Below, one piece after another: positions 8,761-17,228 of a stretch of 64,000 bases of DNA. A program made the position numbers and the translations under genes. This DNA is from Streptosporangium sp. NBC_01495. Its GTDB lineage: Bacteria; Actinomycetota; Actinomycetes; Streptosporangiales; Streptosporangiaceae. The DNA lies in assembly GCF_036250735.1 (NCBI RefSeq), contig NZ_CP109430.1:2728001-2792000 (forward strand). Direction: 5' to 3'. Below the pieces are notes generated by a model. It had not been told where the DNA came from and did not search any database. It saw nothing but the letters and a program-made list of their open reading frames with translations. The stretch's first letter is position 1. Every line of letters begins with the position of its first letter.

Positions 8761-9147
8761 GCCTCACTCTCCTTCGCCATGACCCCGCAAGACATCCACG
8801 ACCTTGCAGACCCCGCTTCACCCTGGAGCCCAACTCGCTGACAGCCACCCCCTTATAAAGTACCGAGGCGGGCCGGCAGCGCGGTCGCGGCCGCCGCCCG
8901 AGCGGCCGCCTTACTTGGCCCCACTCCCTTCGCCGCGGACCGGTGTGTTCGTGGCGAGCAGGTGGGTGGCGGCTGATGGTGAAGGTCTCCACCTTCAAGC
9001 TCTCGGCGGCCTGGCGGGCGCAGGCCGGGTAAGTCGACGTCTTTTCCGGTGGCGCGGACGACGTCGGTGACGCCGTCGGCCGCGTTGGCTGGCCCACACC
9101 CCCTTCCCGACCGCGTCTGCCCGGTCTTCGGCTGTTGGCTCCTCCGG
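8761..9147. other. Gap, possibly with an eroded gene
   Basis: About 390 bp. On the minus strand, two frames contain short protein-like stretches (ADGVTDVVRATGKDVDLPG and ARQAAESLKVETFTISRH) that would join only through a frameshift. This suggests a decayed gene rather than an active one. I do not recognise the family. Confidence 0.25.
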
Positions 9148-10047
9148 TCAGCGCGTCTGCTCTTCCAACACGTGGTGACCCAGCGGTGTAAGGGCATGAT
9201 GAACGGCCATGCCTGTGCGCCGGGTGGAGATCAAACCAGCACCACGCAGCACCGCGGTGTGCTGACTCATCGAAGCGAGCGACACCCCGACCCTGCGCGC
9301 CAGGTCGCTTGTGGTGGCGTGGCCATCCGCCATGGCGTACAGCAGCGCTGCTCTAGTGTGGCCGATCAACGCGCCGAGTGTCCCTTCGTCCGGGGGCGAG
9401 AGTGCGGTGATCTGGTTGAGCGTGAGCAGATCGCGGGCGGCGGGTACGAAGAGCCGGGGCGGCACGCCGTCATCGTCGCCGTCGTATACCGGTACCGCGA
9501 AGGGCCAGCAGTACACCGAGTAGGCGATGAGCAGGCCTCTGCCCTGGAGATGAATCTCCTGGTCGTAGGCGGCGGGAAGGTGTAGGACCGAAGAGTCCCA
9601 GCGGGCCCGGGGGTGCAGCGCGGCAAGCATCCGCTCCACGCCCGAGGAGAGCATCAGGCGACCCAAGGTGCTGTGCTCAGCACGCAGGTGCGCCTTGACG
9701 CGCGACCAGTACGGCGCGACCGCAGCCTGGTGAGTGGCGCGGATGGCCGAGTCCAGATGATCGAGCCACTCGGGCTCGCCGTCCGCCAGACGCCCGGCCC
9801 AGGAGGGCAGCCTCCTGCGCCGAGCGGTGTCGTCGATCTCGCACCGTAGCGTCGCGCGAGAGCGGTGGCGCAGATGGTCCAGGCCATGTTCCAGACTGCC
9901 TGTCGGCCCGCAGAGCGTGAACAGGTCGACCATCCAGCTTCGAGCGGGCAACAAGGGAGGAAGCAAGGCCGACTGCGGCTGCGTCAGGAGACGGTCGCGT
10001 GAATATCGCCGCCAGTCACCGAGCAGTGTTTCGTGCTGATACTGCAT
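9148..10047 (-). CDS. ArsR-like winged-helix regulator with long N-terminal domain
   Basis: 299 residues. The C-terminal 75 residues form an ArsR-type winged helix: LIGHTRAALLYAMADGHATT, then SDLARRVGVSLASMSQHTAV (recognition helix) and an ISTRRTGMAVHHALTPLG wing. The N-terminal 220 residues match the layout of actinobacterial regulators with a DUF5937-like ligand region (LPARSWMVDLF, HLPAAYDQEIHLQGRGLL). No metal-binding Cys pair is visible, so metal sensing is unlikely. Upstream is a 640-bp gap with hairpin motifs. The target genes are not evident. Confidence 0.75.
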   Translation of the reverse strand: MQYQHETLLGDWRRYSRDRLLTQPQSALLPPLLPARSWMVDLFTLCGPTGSLEHGLDHLRHRSRATLRCEIDDTARRRRLPSWAGRLADGEPEWLDHLDSAIRATHQAAVAPYWSRVKAHLRAEHSTLGRLMLSSGVERMLAALHPRARWDSSVLHLPAAYDQEIHLQGRGLLIAYSVYCWPFAVPVYDGDDDGVPPRLFVPAARDLLTLNQITALSPPDEGTLGALIGHTRAALLYAMADGHATTSDLARRVGVSLASMSQHTAVLRGAGLISTRRTGMAVHHALTPLGHHVLEEQTR

Positions 10048-10689
10048 GAGACGCGCGGCGAACAGTGCCTCCTAATTGCGAGCGGCTGCTGAGTCCGGGC
10101 CATCCGCTGATCGAAGTCGTACGGAATAACCGTGATGTGGCTCTTCGCGTGGCGGGCTCGCGGATGCCGTGGTGGCGGCGATGGTTCGGGCGGCTTCAGT
10201 GGTGAGCACGGTTCGCCGCTACTTTCTTTGTGCCGTCCCGCGAGACTCCCTGGATAAGTGAGGTTATCCGGGGAGACTCGATATGGTCTCCCCGGATGAC
10301 CTCCGGGTATGGGCTGGCCTAACGCGAGAAAAACTCCCCGGATAAGAAGGAGGGGGCCGAGGGGTGGCTGCGAGCGCCGACAGTGAGACCAACAACGGTG
10401 GTGAACCCGCAATCGGCAACCAAGTTGGCGATCACGATGGCGGGCGATATGGCGGCCGAGTCGACAACCGGATTGACGGCTGAAGGGGCGATGGCGGCAC
10501 GGTGGTGGCGATCCAGCCAACCTTGATCCAGGATTCGGTCGCGGTCATTTGCCGAACCGTCTCCGCGGGCGCGGGGCCGGCCAGTCGTGGCCGAACATGC
10601 CCTCAGGGCTGTCCGAAGCGTCCCCGCGGGCGTGGGACTGCCCCTCGTCCTTCTGGCTGTGGGCGGGGCGGCGAGCTACGGTCGTACCT
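10048..10689. other. Gap without gene, with hairpin
   Basis: About 640 bp upstream of both the ArsR-like gene (minus) and the NUDIX gene (plus). No coding frame is credible. It contains the inverted repeat at 10266-10297 and two further CCGGATA/TGGATA copies near 10250 and 10336. Confidence 0.45.
10266..10297. repeat. 12-bp inverted repeat (hairpin)
   Basis: ATCCGGGGAGAC (10266-10277) and its exact complement at 10286-10297 are separated by 8 nt. More copies of the core CCGGATA lie nearby, at about 10335. It may be a transcription terminator, an operator cluster or a mobile-element end. No T-tract follows. Confidence 0.55.
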
Positions 10690-11190
10690 GTGACGATGCA
10701 GGACCCGAGTGCGGTGCCGCTGGATCCGTATGCGGCGTCGCTGGCGCGAAAGTGGATGGCCGCGGGCGCGTTGATCCGTGATGCGGCGGGCGCGGTGTTG
10801 CTGGTCGATCCGGTCTACAAACCGCTGTGGGAGGTGCCCGGAGGGTCCGTCGATGCCAGAGAGTCTCCCCTGGCGGCGTGTCGGCGGGAGGTGGCCGAGG
10901 AACTCGGCCTGGACCGGCCGGTGGGCCGCGTACTGGCGATCGACTGGATCCCGGCCCGACCCGGCTGGCCGGACGGGCTGATCCTCCTGTATGACGGCGG
11001 AATGCTCACTTCCGCGCAGATCGCCGCGATCCGGCTTCCCGCCGATGAGCTGGCCGACTGGGCGTTCGTCACCCCGGATCAAGTGCCCGACCGGGTATCG
11101 GCGCCGCTGGGCCGGCGGATCGCCGCCGGCCTGCGAGCCGCGACCGACGGCACGGTGGCTTACCTGGAGGACGGACGTCCGGTGAGCTGA
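10690..11190 (+). CDS. NUDIX hydrolase
   Basis: 166 residues from GTG at 10690 (ATG at 10696 is equally possible). The NUDIX box is complete: GGSVDARESPLAACRREVAE followed by ELGL, fitting G-x5-E-x7-R-E-U-x-E-E-x-G-U. It should hydrolyse a nucleoside diphosphate linked to another moiety in a Mg-dependent way. The second half (YDGGMLTSAQI, LADWAFVTPDQV) resembles broad-specificity actinobacterial NUDIX proteins. A second, truncated NUDIX gene lies on the opposite strand at 11377. Confidence 0.85.
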   Translation: MTMQDPSAVPLDPYAASLARKWMAAGALIRDAAGAVLLVDPVYKPLWEVPGGSVDARESPLAACRREVAEELGLDRPVGRVLAIDWIPARPGWPDGLILLYDGGMLTSAQIAAIRLPADELADWAFVTPDQVPDRVSAPLGRRIAAGLRAATDGTVAYLEDGRPVS

Positions 11191-11246
11191 CCGGGTTAGG
11201 TCTCGGACCAAGCACCGGATCAGTGTGGGGCCAGGGCGAGTCCACT

Positions 11247-11403
11247 GGAACCATCCCCGCGCGGGCGGGGCCGACGCGTTCGGCACGACCAATGTTGCCA
11301 TCGAGCAAGGACCATCCCCGCAGGTGCCCGCAGAGATGGTCCCGCCACCGGTCGTACATCGACCTGCAGGCCGCGGTCAGCTCCGCGCCTGCGGGGATGA
11401 TCC
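11247..11403. CRISPR. Degenerate type I-E-like CRISPR repeats
   Basis: Three units resemble actinobacterial type I-E repeats (GGACCATCCCCGC then GCGGGG). Unit 1 is at 11247-11275 and unit 2 at 11309-11336. Their CCATCCCCGC cores start exactly 61 bp apart (11251 and 11312), the repeat-plus-spacer period of I-E arrays. A third unit at 11376-11403 is in inverted orientation. The repeats differ from each other, so this is a relic. No cas gene is in the window. Confidence 0.5.
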
Positions 11404-11721
11404 GCCTCCAAACAATTCCCTCGCCTTGCGCGCACAGATGAAGTAGCTCTCGATCTGCTGTGTGATCTTTCCTTGGATTAGGTGCTCCTTGCTGCGCGTG
11501 GCGACCTTTGGGCCGAGCTCCACGTCGATCACGCCGAGCTCTTCGGCGAGTTCCCGGCGGGCGGCGGCCAGATGGTCCTCACCGGGATCGAGTGCCCCGC
11601 CGGGAGTGGCCCAGAAGACCCCGTCGCCCTCGTCGTAGCGAAGCAGCAGGACGCGGTCGGTTTCGTCCAGGACAATGGCGCGGGCGGCCTCGCGTATCCT
11701 CGGGGTACTCACAATCGCCAT
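11377..11721 (-). CDS. NUDIX hydrolase, C-terminally truncated
   Basis: 114 residues, versus about 150 for relatives. The NUDIX box is intact (GGALDPGEDHLAAARRELAE then ELGV) and the strand after it (QQIESYFICARKA) is present, but the C-terminal third is missing. The last eight codons and the stop (GSSPQARS) are encoded by the inverted CRISPR-like repeat at 11376-11403, so the gene was cut by a rearrangement at that point. GTG at 11712 is favoured by GGAGG at 11722-11726 (9-nt spacing); ATG at 11721 has no spacing. Activity is doubtful. Confidence 0.65.
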   Translation of the reverse strand: MAIVSTPRIREAARAIVLDETDRVLLLRYDEGDGVFWATPGGALDPGEDHLAAARRELAEELGVIDVELGPKVATRSKEHLIQGKITQQIESYFICARKARELFGGGSSPQARS

Positions 11722-11743
11722 CCTCCCAGGTCAGTTGCCTCGA

Positions 11744-11842
11744 TCAGATCTTTTCCACGAGATAGTCTCCCAAGAACAGCGCGTCCAGTTCACCGGCCTG
11801 GAATGTCGCGAGCGCATCCGCCGGGGTCTCCACGATCGGCTC
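11744..11842 (-). pseudogene. Carbamoyltransferase C-terminal remnant
   Basis: A 32-codon tail, EPIVETPADALATFQAGELD followed by ALFLGDYLVEKI and a stop. It matches the extreme C-terminus of NodU/CmcH-type O-carbamoyltransferases (PIV-TP-DA, then LDALVLGDYLV). Nothing upstream in this frame fits the family, so only the tail survives. It ends 22 bp before the truncated NUDIX gene and probably preceded it in an operon. Confidence 0.5.
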
Positions 11843-11968
11843 GCGGTCGACACCGCCACACTCCGAGCGTCCGGGATTTCCTGGAACTCAGCGCCTGAGA
11901 GCACCAGAACCAATCATTTTCCTGTCCCCGGCCAACCCCCATCTATGTGGGCGGGATGTGTCCCCGCA

Positions 11969-12075
11969 GGGACATCCCCACAGAAGCAGGGCCGACACTT
12001 GTTGACCTGCAGTTCTAAGAGGGAAAAGGGGGAAATTCTTTGGTTGCTCAGCGGGTCGCTGCTCATTGAGCGTTT
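11969..12075 (-). CRISPR. Single CRISPR-like repeat and leader-like sequence
   Basis: Positions 11969-11996 match the unit at 11247 at about 20 of 28 positions, including CATCCCC and the terminal GGGCCGAC. On the minus strand it is directly preceded by a sequence ending GCAGGTCAACAAGT with an A-rich stretch further upstream. This resembles, from memory, the leader end of actinobacterial type I-E arrays. Orientation would be right to left. No second clear repeat is adjacent. Confidence 0.35.
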
Positions 12076-12219
12076 TCATCCTGCCTCACGTCGTTGAAGC
12101 GTGAGGATGGTTTTGGCCAGCCGGCCTGTGCGGAGAGGGCAGCAGGGGAGTTTCCGCAGGATGCGCCAGGTGATGTGATGGTTGGTCTTGGTCGACAACC
12201 CTTCTGTCAAAGGCTTCTC
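12076..12219 (-). pseudogene. Transposase C-terminal remnant
   Basis: About 47 codons ending EAG-stop, containing NHHITWRILRKLPCCPLRTG and RLAKTILTLQR. This is the typical end of a DDE transposase of an actinobacterial insertion sequence (H-x-T-W-R-I-L-R-x-L-P then GRLAK-ILTL). No catalytic part remains, and the exact IS family cannot be named from this fragment. It abuts the CRISPR-like leader. Confidence 0.5.
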
Positions 12220-12365
12220 CGTTCCGGTGCCAAGGCCGGTGGTCCCAACGAGCCATGACCTGCGCTATCAGGTTGGAACGGGCTCAGTGAACGATCTCGC
12301 CGGCAGGCCGCCCGGCAAGGGCGCGATGCGCTCGCGGGCGGCCCCTCAAGTACTCCTCGCGCGGG

Positions 12366-13406
12366 TTACAAGAACGTGTTCTTGTAGAAGACGCTGGCTT
12401 GACGGACACCGGCGTTGTTCGAGTGGAAGCCGAAGGCCAGTCGCGGTTGGACCGCCCCGTTGCCCGCGGTCACGAGCCAGATCGCCATCCCCTGTGGCTC
12501 GCGGCCGGGCAGGCTCTGGCCAGCGGCCGTCGGCCACCTGTCCTGCGCGATGCTCTGCCCCACGCCGTTCAGGTCGATGGCGGTGAGATAGGAGGTGTCG
12601 CTCACTCCGCCTTCGATCAGGTAGGCGTACTGGCCGTAGGCCGTGAAACCCTGGAAGGGATTCGCCTTGGCCCAGGCCGCGTCCCTCGTCGGCAGCGCCC
12701 GCTCGGCGAGCCGGTACCTGCTGCCGAGCCGACCGGCTCGGGCGTCGCTCATGCGGAACAGCACGATACGCATGTTCTTGTTCACGTCCCTGAACCTCAC
12801 CACCAGCCGATCGGTGCTCGGATCGATCGCGGGCTGGGGATTGGCCGACACGGGGTGCATGTTCGCGAGGGTGGGGGTCCGGTCCTGGACGGAGCCACTG
12901 TTCTTCTCAAGGACCCCGCCGTCCACGAACTTGAAACGCCCGATCTTGTTGCCGAAATCGGTGGGCGGATTCCGATCCTGCCACTCCGTCCACAGGTAGA
13001 CGGCCCCGTTGTAGGGCTCCACACCGATCTGCACACCGTGCCCGAAATTGTGCAGGGCCATGGAACCCAGCTCGTTACCGTTGAGGTCCGTCTTGGTAAC
13101 CCACATGTCGCCCGCACGTTCGGGGTTGGTGTTTTCCGAGTTGTGCTGCACGAAGTAGACATGCCGGTTGACGTTGTCGTACGCGAACGACTGCATCACC
13201 CAGTTGGCGTGCAGCGACTTCCTGACGATCGGATCGTCTCCGGCCCCCGCGAAATTGAATCGCAGGCTGGGGTCCACGTCGGCGTGCGCGGTGCCCGTGT
13301 CGACGAACGGGAGAGAGCCGGCGGCTGTCGCGGCGACGACACCACCGCCGACCTGGAACAGTCGTCTCCGGCTGAGGGGTGGGGTTTCCTGGTTACTCGA
13401 TGGCAC
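12366..13406 (-). CDS. Tat-exported TagC/P68-RBP-like beta-propeller protein
   Basis: 346 residues. The N-terminus SRRRLFQVGGGVVAATAAG is a twin-arginine signal with an Ala-rich h-region, so export in folded form is likely. The mature part (MQSFAYDNVNRHVYFVQ, MALHNFGHGVQIGVEPYNG, VYLWTEW) fits the 'teichoic acid biosynthesis protein C'/phage P68 receptor-binding-like propeller family of actinomycetes. Members are secreted and their activity is not settled; wall-polymer binding is plausible. It is a single gene. It ends next to a decayed region and has 550 bp of non-coding DNA upstream. Confidence 0.7.
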   Translation of the reverse strand: MPSSNQETPPLSRRRLFQVGGGVVAATAAGSLPFVDTGTAHADVDPSLRFNFAGAGDDPIVRKSLHANWVMQSFAYDNVNRHVYFVQHNSENTNPERAGDMWVTKTDLNGNELGSMALHNFGHGVQIGVEPYNGAVYLWTEWQDRNPPTDFGNKIGRFKFVDGGVLEKNSGSVQDRTPTLANMHPVSANPQPAIDPSTDRLVVRFRDVNKNMRIVLFRMSDARAGRLGSRYRLAERALPTRDAAWAKANPFQGFTAYGQYAYLIEGGVSDTSYLTAIDLNGVGQSIAQDRWPTAAGQSLPGREPQGMAIWLVTAGNGAVQPRLAFGFHSNNAGVRQASVFYKNTFL

Positions 13407-13959
13407 AGGACCTCCTGTCTATTGGGTAACAGGAGCCCTATGTAATCGTAGATCTTCTTTTACTTGCTAGATCCGGTCAGGACAGAACCCCTGACCGGTG
13501 GCGCGGGAATGAGGGACAGGCCGTCTGCCACCCGTCCGGCCTCCACCGAACCCGAACGGGCGATGTCGCGCCCTTCGGCCGGGCCTGACCTGTACAGATA
13601 TCCCCGGGTGAATCGACATCGTTCGCTGAGCCCTTTTCGTCCTGTCATCGCGGCCGACCGAGAGCATCCTCGGTTCGGGAAGATGCGAAGTGCTGCAGAT
13701 CTCCCGCAAAGCTCATCGCCGATGAGGAGAACTTTCGCTGGTGCCCCCGTTTCTTCCCGGCCGGAATCGTACGGGGAGAGGGAGATCGCGACTGATACAT
13801 CCTCGTGATCTCGCCCCCTACCGTCCCGTCCGGTGATGGTATGGGAGATCATGGGTGTTCCTCCGTCCGGATGTCGTGCCAAGTGGTCTCATGGCGAACG
13901 GGCCGGGAGTGGGGGAGTCCTCGTCGGCCGGGCCGGCCATCACGCACCGGAGGTTGATC
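13407..13959. other. Gap without recognisable gene
   Basis: About 550 bp between divergent genes (TagC-like minus, CoA-transferase plus). No frame gives a recognisable protein. It should contain both promoters; I could not identify convincing boxes. Confidence 0.4.
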
Positions 13960-15117
13960 TTGCAGGGAGCACTCGGCGACATCGTCGTCCTCGACCTCTC
14001 TCGCGCGCTCGCGGGCCCGCACGCCGCGCAGATGCTCGGTGACCTGGGCGCCCGGGTGATCAAGGTGGAGCATCCCGCGGGAGGTGACGAGTCGCGGGGC
14101 TGGGGTCCGCCGTTCGTCGGCCCCGATCACGATATTTCCACCTATTTCCTGGCGGCCAACCGCAACAAACAGTCGATCGCCGTCGACCTCAAGTCCGCCG
14201 AGGGTAAGTCGCTCATCGAGCGGCTGGTGCGGCAGAGCGACGTGCTGGTGGAGAACTTCCGCACCGGGGTCCTGGACCGGCTCGGCTTCTCCGTCGAGCG
14301 GCTGCACGAGCTCAACCCCCGCCTGGTCGTCCTGTCGATCACCGGCTTCGGCCATGACGGCCCGGAGGGCGGCAGGCCCGGCTACGACCAGATCGCGCAG
14401 GGCGAGGCGGGGCTGATGAGCCTGACCGGCCCGTCGGCCGAGGAGCCGTACCGGGTGGGTGCCTCGGTCGCGGACCTGCTCGGGGGCATCCACGGCGCGT
14501 ACGGCGTGGTCGCCGCGCTCTACGAGCGGGAGCGGACCGGGCGGGGCAAGGTCGTGCGGACCTCGCTGCTGGCCGCGGTGACCGGGGTGCACTCCTACCA
14601 CGGGGCGGCCTGGACGGTGGGCGGCCAGGTGCCCCGGGCGGGCGGCAACCACCACGCCTCCATCGCCCCGTACGGCGCCTTCCACTGTGCCGACGGCATG
14701 ATCCAGATCGCGGCGGCGAACGACGTGCAGTGGCGCAAGGTCGCCGCCCTGCTGGACATCGACCCACATGTCGCGAAATATGCGACCAATAGGGAAAGAT
14801 TTGCGCATCGGGATGAGCTGATCGCCGACATGGAGCAGGCGCTCACCAAGCACGACAGGGGGCACTGGCTGGCCGCGCTCGGCGAGGCCGGGGTGCCCGC
14901 CGGGGCCATCAGGTCCATCGACGAGGTCTACGCCTGGGACCAGACCCGCTCCCAGGGCCTGGTCGTCGAGGTGGACCACCCCGTGCTCGGCACCATCGAG
15001 CTGCCCGGACCGCCGCTCCGCTTCGACGGCGACCCTCCCGTGCGCCACGCCGCCCCGCCCGCCCTCGGCGAGCACGGCGACGAGGTCCTCGCCTGGCTGG
15101 AGGAGCGGGAGCGATGA
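13960..15117 (+). CDS. CaiB/BaiF (family III) CoA-transferase
   Basis: 385 residues. The N-terminal block VVLDLSRALAGPHAAQMLGD and then GARVIKVEHP are family III signatures. The catalytic Asp lies in the conserved GYDQIAQGEAGLMSLTG region near residue 150, and the C-terminal CoA-handling region ends PGPPLRFDGDPP. I chose TTG at 13960 because GGAGG at 13949-13953 has 6-nt spacing and the protein then starts where homologues do; ATG at 13891 would add 23 unconserved residues. It moves CoA between carboxylic acids. It forms an operon with the carboxyltransferase 49 bp downstream, suggesting activation and then carboxylation of an acyl-CoA. Confidence 0.85.
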   Translation: MQGALGDIVVLDLSRALAGPHAAQMLGDLGARVIKVEHPAGGDESRGWGPPFVGPDHDISTYFLAANRNKQSIAVDLKSAEGKSLIERLVRQSDVLVENFRTGVLDRLGFSVERLHELNPRLVVLSITGFGHDGPEGGRPGYDQIAQGEAGLMSLTGPSAEEPYRVGASVADLLGGIHGAYGVVAALYERERTGRGKVVRTSLLAAVTGVHSYHGAAWTVGGQVPRAGGNHHASIAPYGAFHCADGMIQIAAANDVQWRKVAALLDIDPHVAKYATNRERFAHRDELIADMEQALTKHDRGHWLAALGEAGVPAGAIRSIDEVYAWDQTRSQGLVVEVDHPVLGTIELPGPPLRFDGDPPVRHAAPPALGEHGDEVLAWLEERER

Positions 15118-15166
15118 CCGGCACACCCCCCGCCCACGCCCGTGTGCCGTCCCGCGGAGCGCGGGC

Positions 15167-16663
15167 ATGACCCCGGCACGGCCCGACGCGCGCACGCTGA
15201 TCGACACCTTCCTCGACTCCGGGACGTGGCTGTCGTGGGACGAGCCGCCCACCGACCCCGCCGCGTCCGGCTCGGGGTACGCCGAGGAGCTGGCCGCGGT
15301 CCGGGCCAAGACGGGATACGACGAGTCGGTGATCACCGGAGAGGGCCTGCTCGAGGGGCGCCGGGTGGCGGTCGTCGCGTGCGAGTTCTCCTTCCTGGCC
15401 GGTTCGATCGGGGTCGCCGCCGCCGAGCGGCTCACCGCCGCGGTCGAGCGGGCCACCGCCGAGGGACTCCCGCTGCTGGCCGCCCCCGCCTCGGGCGGGA
15501 CCCGGATGCAGGAGGGCGCGGTGGCCTTCGTCCAGATGGTGAAGATCACCGCCGCCGTGGCCGCGCACCGCGCCGCGGGACTGCCGTACGTCGTCTACCT
15601 GCGCCATCCCACCACCGGCGGCGTCTTCGCCTCCTGGGGGTCGCTCGGGCACGTCACCGCCGCCGAGCCGGGCGCGCTGATCGGCTTCCTGGGGCCGAGG
15701 GTGTTCGAGTCGCTGCACGGCTACCCGTTCCCCGAGGGCGTCCAGGTCTCGGAGAACCTCTTCGCCCACGGCCTGGTCGACGCCGTCGTGTCGGCGGAGG
15801 ACGCCCGGCGGGTCGCCGTACGGGCGCTCGCCGTGCTGTGCGCCCCCCGGCGGGGCCTGGATCCGGGGCCCGAGCCGGACGAGCGGATCCCGACGGTCCA
15901 GGCGTGGGACGCGATCAGCCGCTCGCGCCGCGACGACCGCCCCGGGGTGCGGGCGCTGCTCAAGCTCGGCGCCTCCGACGTCACCCCGCTCAACGGCACC
16001 GGCGTGGGCGAGAACGACCCCGGGCTGATCCTCGCCCTGGCCAGGTTCGGCGAGGCTCCCGCGGTCGTGCTCGGCCAGGACCGGCGGCACCAGCGGATCG
16101 ACGCCCCGCTCGGCCCGGCCGGGCTCCGGGTCGCCAGGCGGGGCATGCGTCTCGCCTCCGAGCTGGGGCTGCCGCTGGTCACCGTGATCGACACCGCCGG
16201 GGCCGCGCTGTCCAAGGCGGCCGAGGAGGGCGGCCTGGCCGCGGAGATCGCGCGTTCCGTGGCCGATCTGGTGATGCTCGACGCCCCGACCGTGTGCCTG
16301 CTGCTGGGGGAGGGCGCGGGAGGTGCCGCCCTCGCGCTGCTCCCCGCCGACCGGGTGCTCTGCGCCCAGCACGGCTGGCTGTCGCCGCTGTCTCCCGAGG
16401 GGGCCTCGGCGCTGCTGTACCGGAGCGTCGACTTCGCCCCGGAGATCGCCGCGGCGCAGGGCGTGAGATCCACCGACCTGCGCCGGGACGGCCTCGTCGA
16501 CCGGATCATCCCGGAGTTCCCCGACGCCGCCTACGAGCCGGAGGCGTTCTGCGTCCGGGTCGCGCGCACCCTGGAGCACGAGATCGCGGGACTGCTGGAA
16601 CAGGCCCCCGCCGACCGCCTCGCCGCCCGGCTGGCCCGTTACCGCAGGCTCGGCGCGAGCTGA
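15167..16663 (+). CDS. Fused AccD/AccA-type acyl-CoA carboxyltransferase
   Basis: 498 residues holding both halves of a carboxyltransferase. The AccD-like half (residues 20-230) has SGGTRMQEGAVAFVQMVKIT, HPTTGGVFASWGSLGH and ALIGFLGPRVFESL. The AccA-like half (250-490) has LPLVTVIDTAGAALSKAAEE and LLLGEGAGGAALALLPADRV. It transfers a carboxyl group from biotin to an acyl-CoA. No AccD zinc ribbon is visible, and no biotin carboxylase or BCCP lies nearby, so these must come from elsewhere. GGAG seven nt before ATG supports the start. It is co-transcribed with the CoA-transferase. Confidence 0.8.
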   Translation: MTPARPDARTLIDTFLDSGTWLSWDEPPTDPAASGSGYAEELAAVRAKTGYDESVITGEGLLEGRRVAVVACEFSFLAGSIGVAAAERLTAAVERATAEGLPLLAAPASGGTRMQEGAVAFVQMVKITAAVAAHRAAGLPYVVYLRHPTTGGVFASWGSLGHVTAAEPGALIGFLGPRVFESLHGYPFPEGVQVSENLFAHGLVDAVVSAEDARRVAVRALAVLCAPRRGLDPGPEPDERIPTVQAWDAISRSRRDDRPGVRALLKLGASDVTPLNGTGVGENDPGLILALARFGEAPAVVLGQDRRHQRIDAPLGPAGLRVARRGMRLASELGLPLVTVIDTAGAALSKAAEEGGLAAEIARSVADLVMLDAPTVCLLLGEGAGGAALALLPADRVLCAQHGWLSPLSPEGASALLYRSVDFAPEIAAAQGVRSTDLRRDGLVDRIIPEFPDAAYEPEAFCVRVARTLEHEIAGLLEQAPADRLAARLARYRRLGAS

Positions 16664-16796
16664 GGGCGACGGGCCCGCTGCTCGGCACTGCCCGGCACTG
16701 CTCGGCGGTTTCGCCGGTCGCGCCGCCCCACCGTCCTGCCGGCCCGTGACGCGCGTACCCGTACGGGGCAGCGGCGGGTGGCGGGCGCCGGGGGCG

Positions 16797-17228
16797 CTAC
16801 GGCTCAGCGCCCTCCGGGACGAGGGGGACGGGCAGGCGCTCGATCCTGATGGAGAAGACCTCGTCGCGGGGGACGACGACCTCGTACGCCCCGTGGTCGA
16901 CCATCCAGTAACCCAGCGCCTCGGCCTTCATCCCGCTGTGCCCGGTGTAGGCGATGTGCAGGCTCTCCTCGCCGTTCTCCTCGGAGACGTCGAGGACCAG
17001 GCACGGCTCCCCGCCGAACGCGCCGACCGTGCGGACCAGCACCAGCCAGTCGAGGTCCTCGCGGGCGACGACCAGCCGCCAGTAGCCGGAGGCCGCCTCG
17101 AAGCCCTTCTGGGCCTCCTCGTTGAACAGCACCACCTCGGCGCTGCCGGGACCGAGGGCCGCGGCGTACGTACGGCCCGAGTAGCGGGCGGCGAATCCCG
17201 AGGCCACCGGCTCGATCTCGGCGCTCAT
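16797..17228 (-). CDS. Uncharacterised small protein
   Basis: 143 residues, acidic, with alternating strands (AEVVLFNEEAQKGFEAASGY, WLVLVRTVGAFGG, SLHIAYTGHSG) and no signal peptide or TM helix. I recognise no family. Its ATG overlaps the stop of the preceding gene by 4 bp (ATGA at 17225-17228), so the two are translationally coupled and may form a complex, for example effector and partner. It is the last gene of a four-gene minus-strand operon starting with the DUF418 gene. Confidence 0.6.
   Translation of the reverse strand: MSAEIEPVASGFAARYSGRTYAAALGPGSAEVVLFNEEAQKGFEAASGYWRLVVAREDLDWLVLVRTVGAFGGEPCLVLDVSEENGEESLHIAYTGHSGMKAEALGYWMVDHGAYEVVVPRDEVFSIRIERLPVPLVPEGAEP

Noticed and set aside
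11247..11403. A functional CRISPR array
   Set aside because: The units differ from each other, one is inverted, only one period is in phase, and no cas gene is in the window. Kept only as a relic.
13849..15549. Long open frame antisense to the CoA-transferase and carboxyltransferase genes
   Set aside because: The translation is Arg/Gly/His/Asp-rich low complexity with no domain, while the plus strand encodes two clear enzymes. It is a high-GC antisense artefact.
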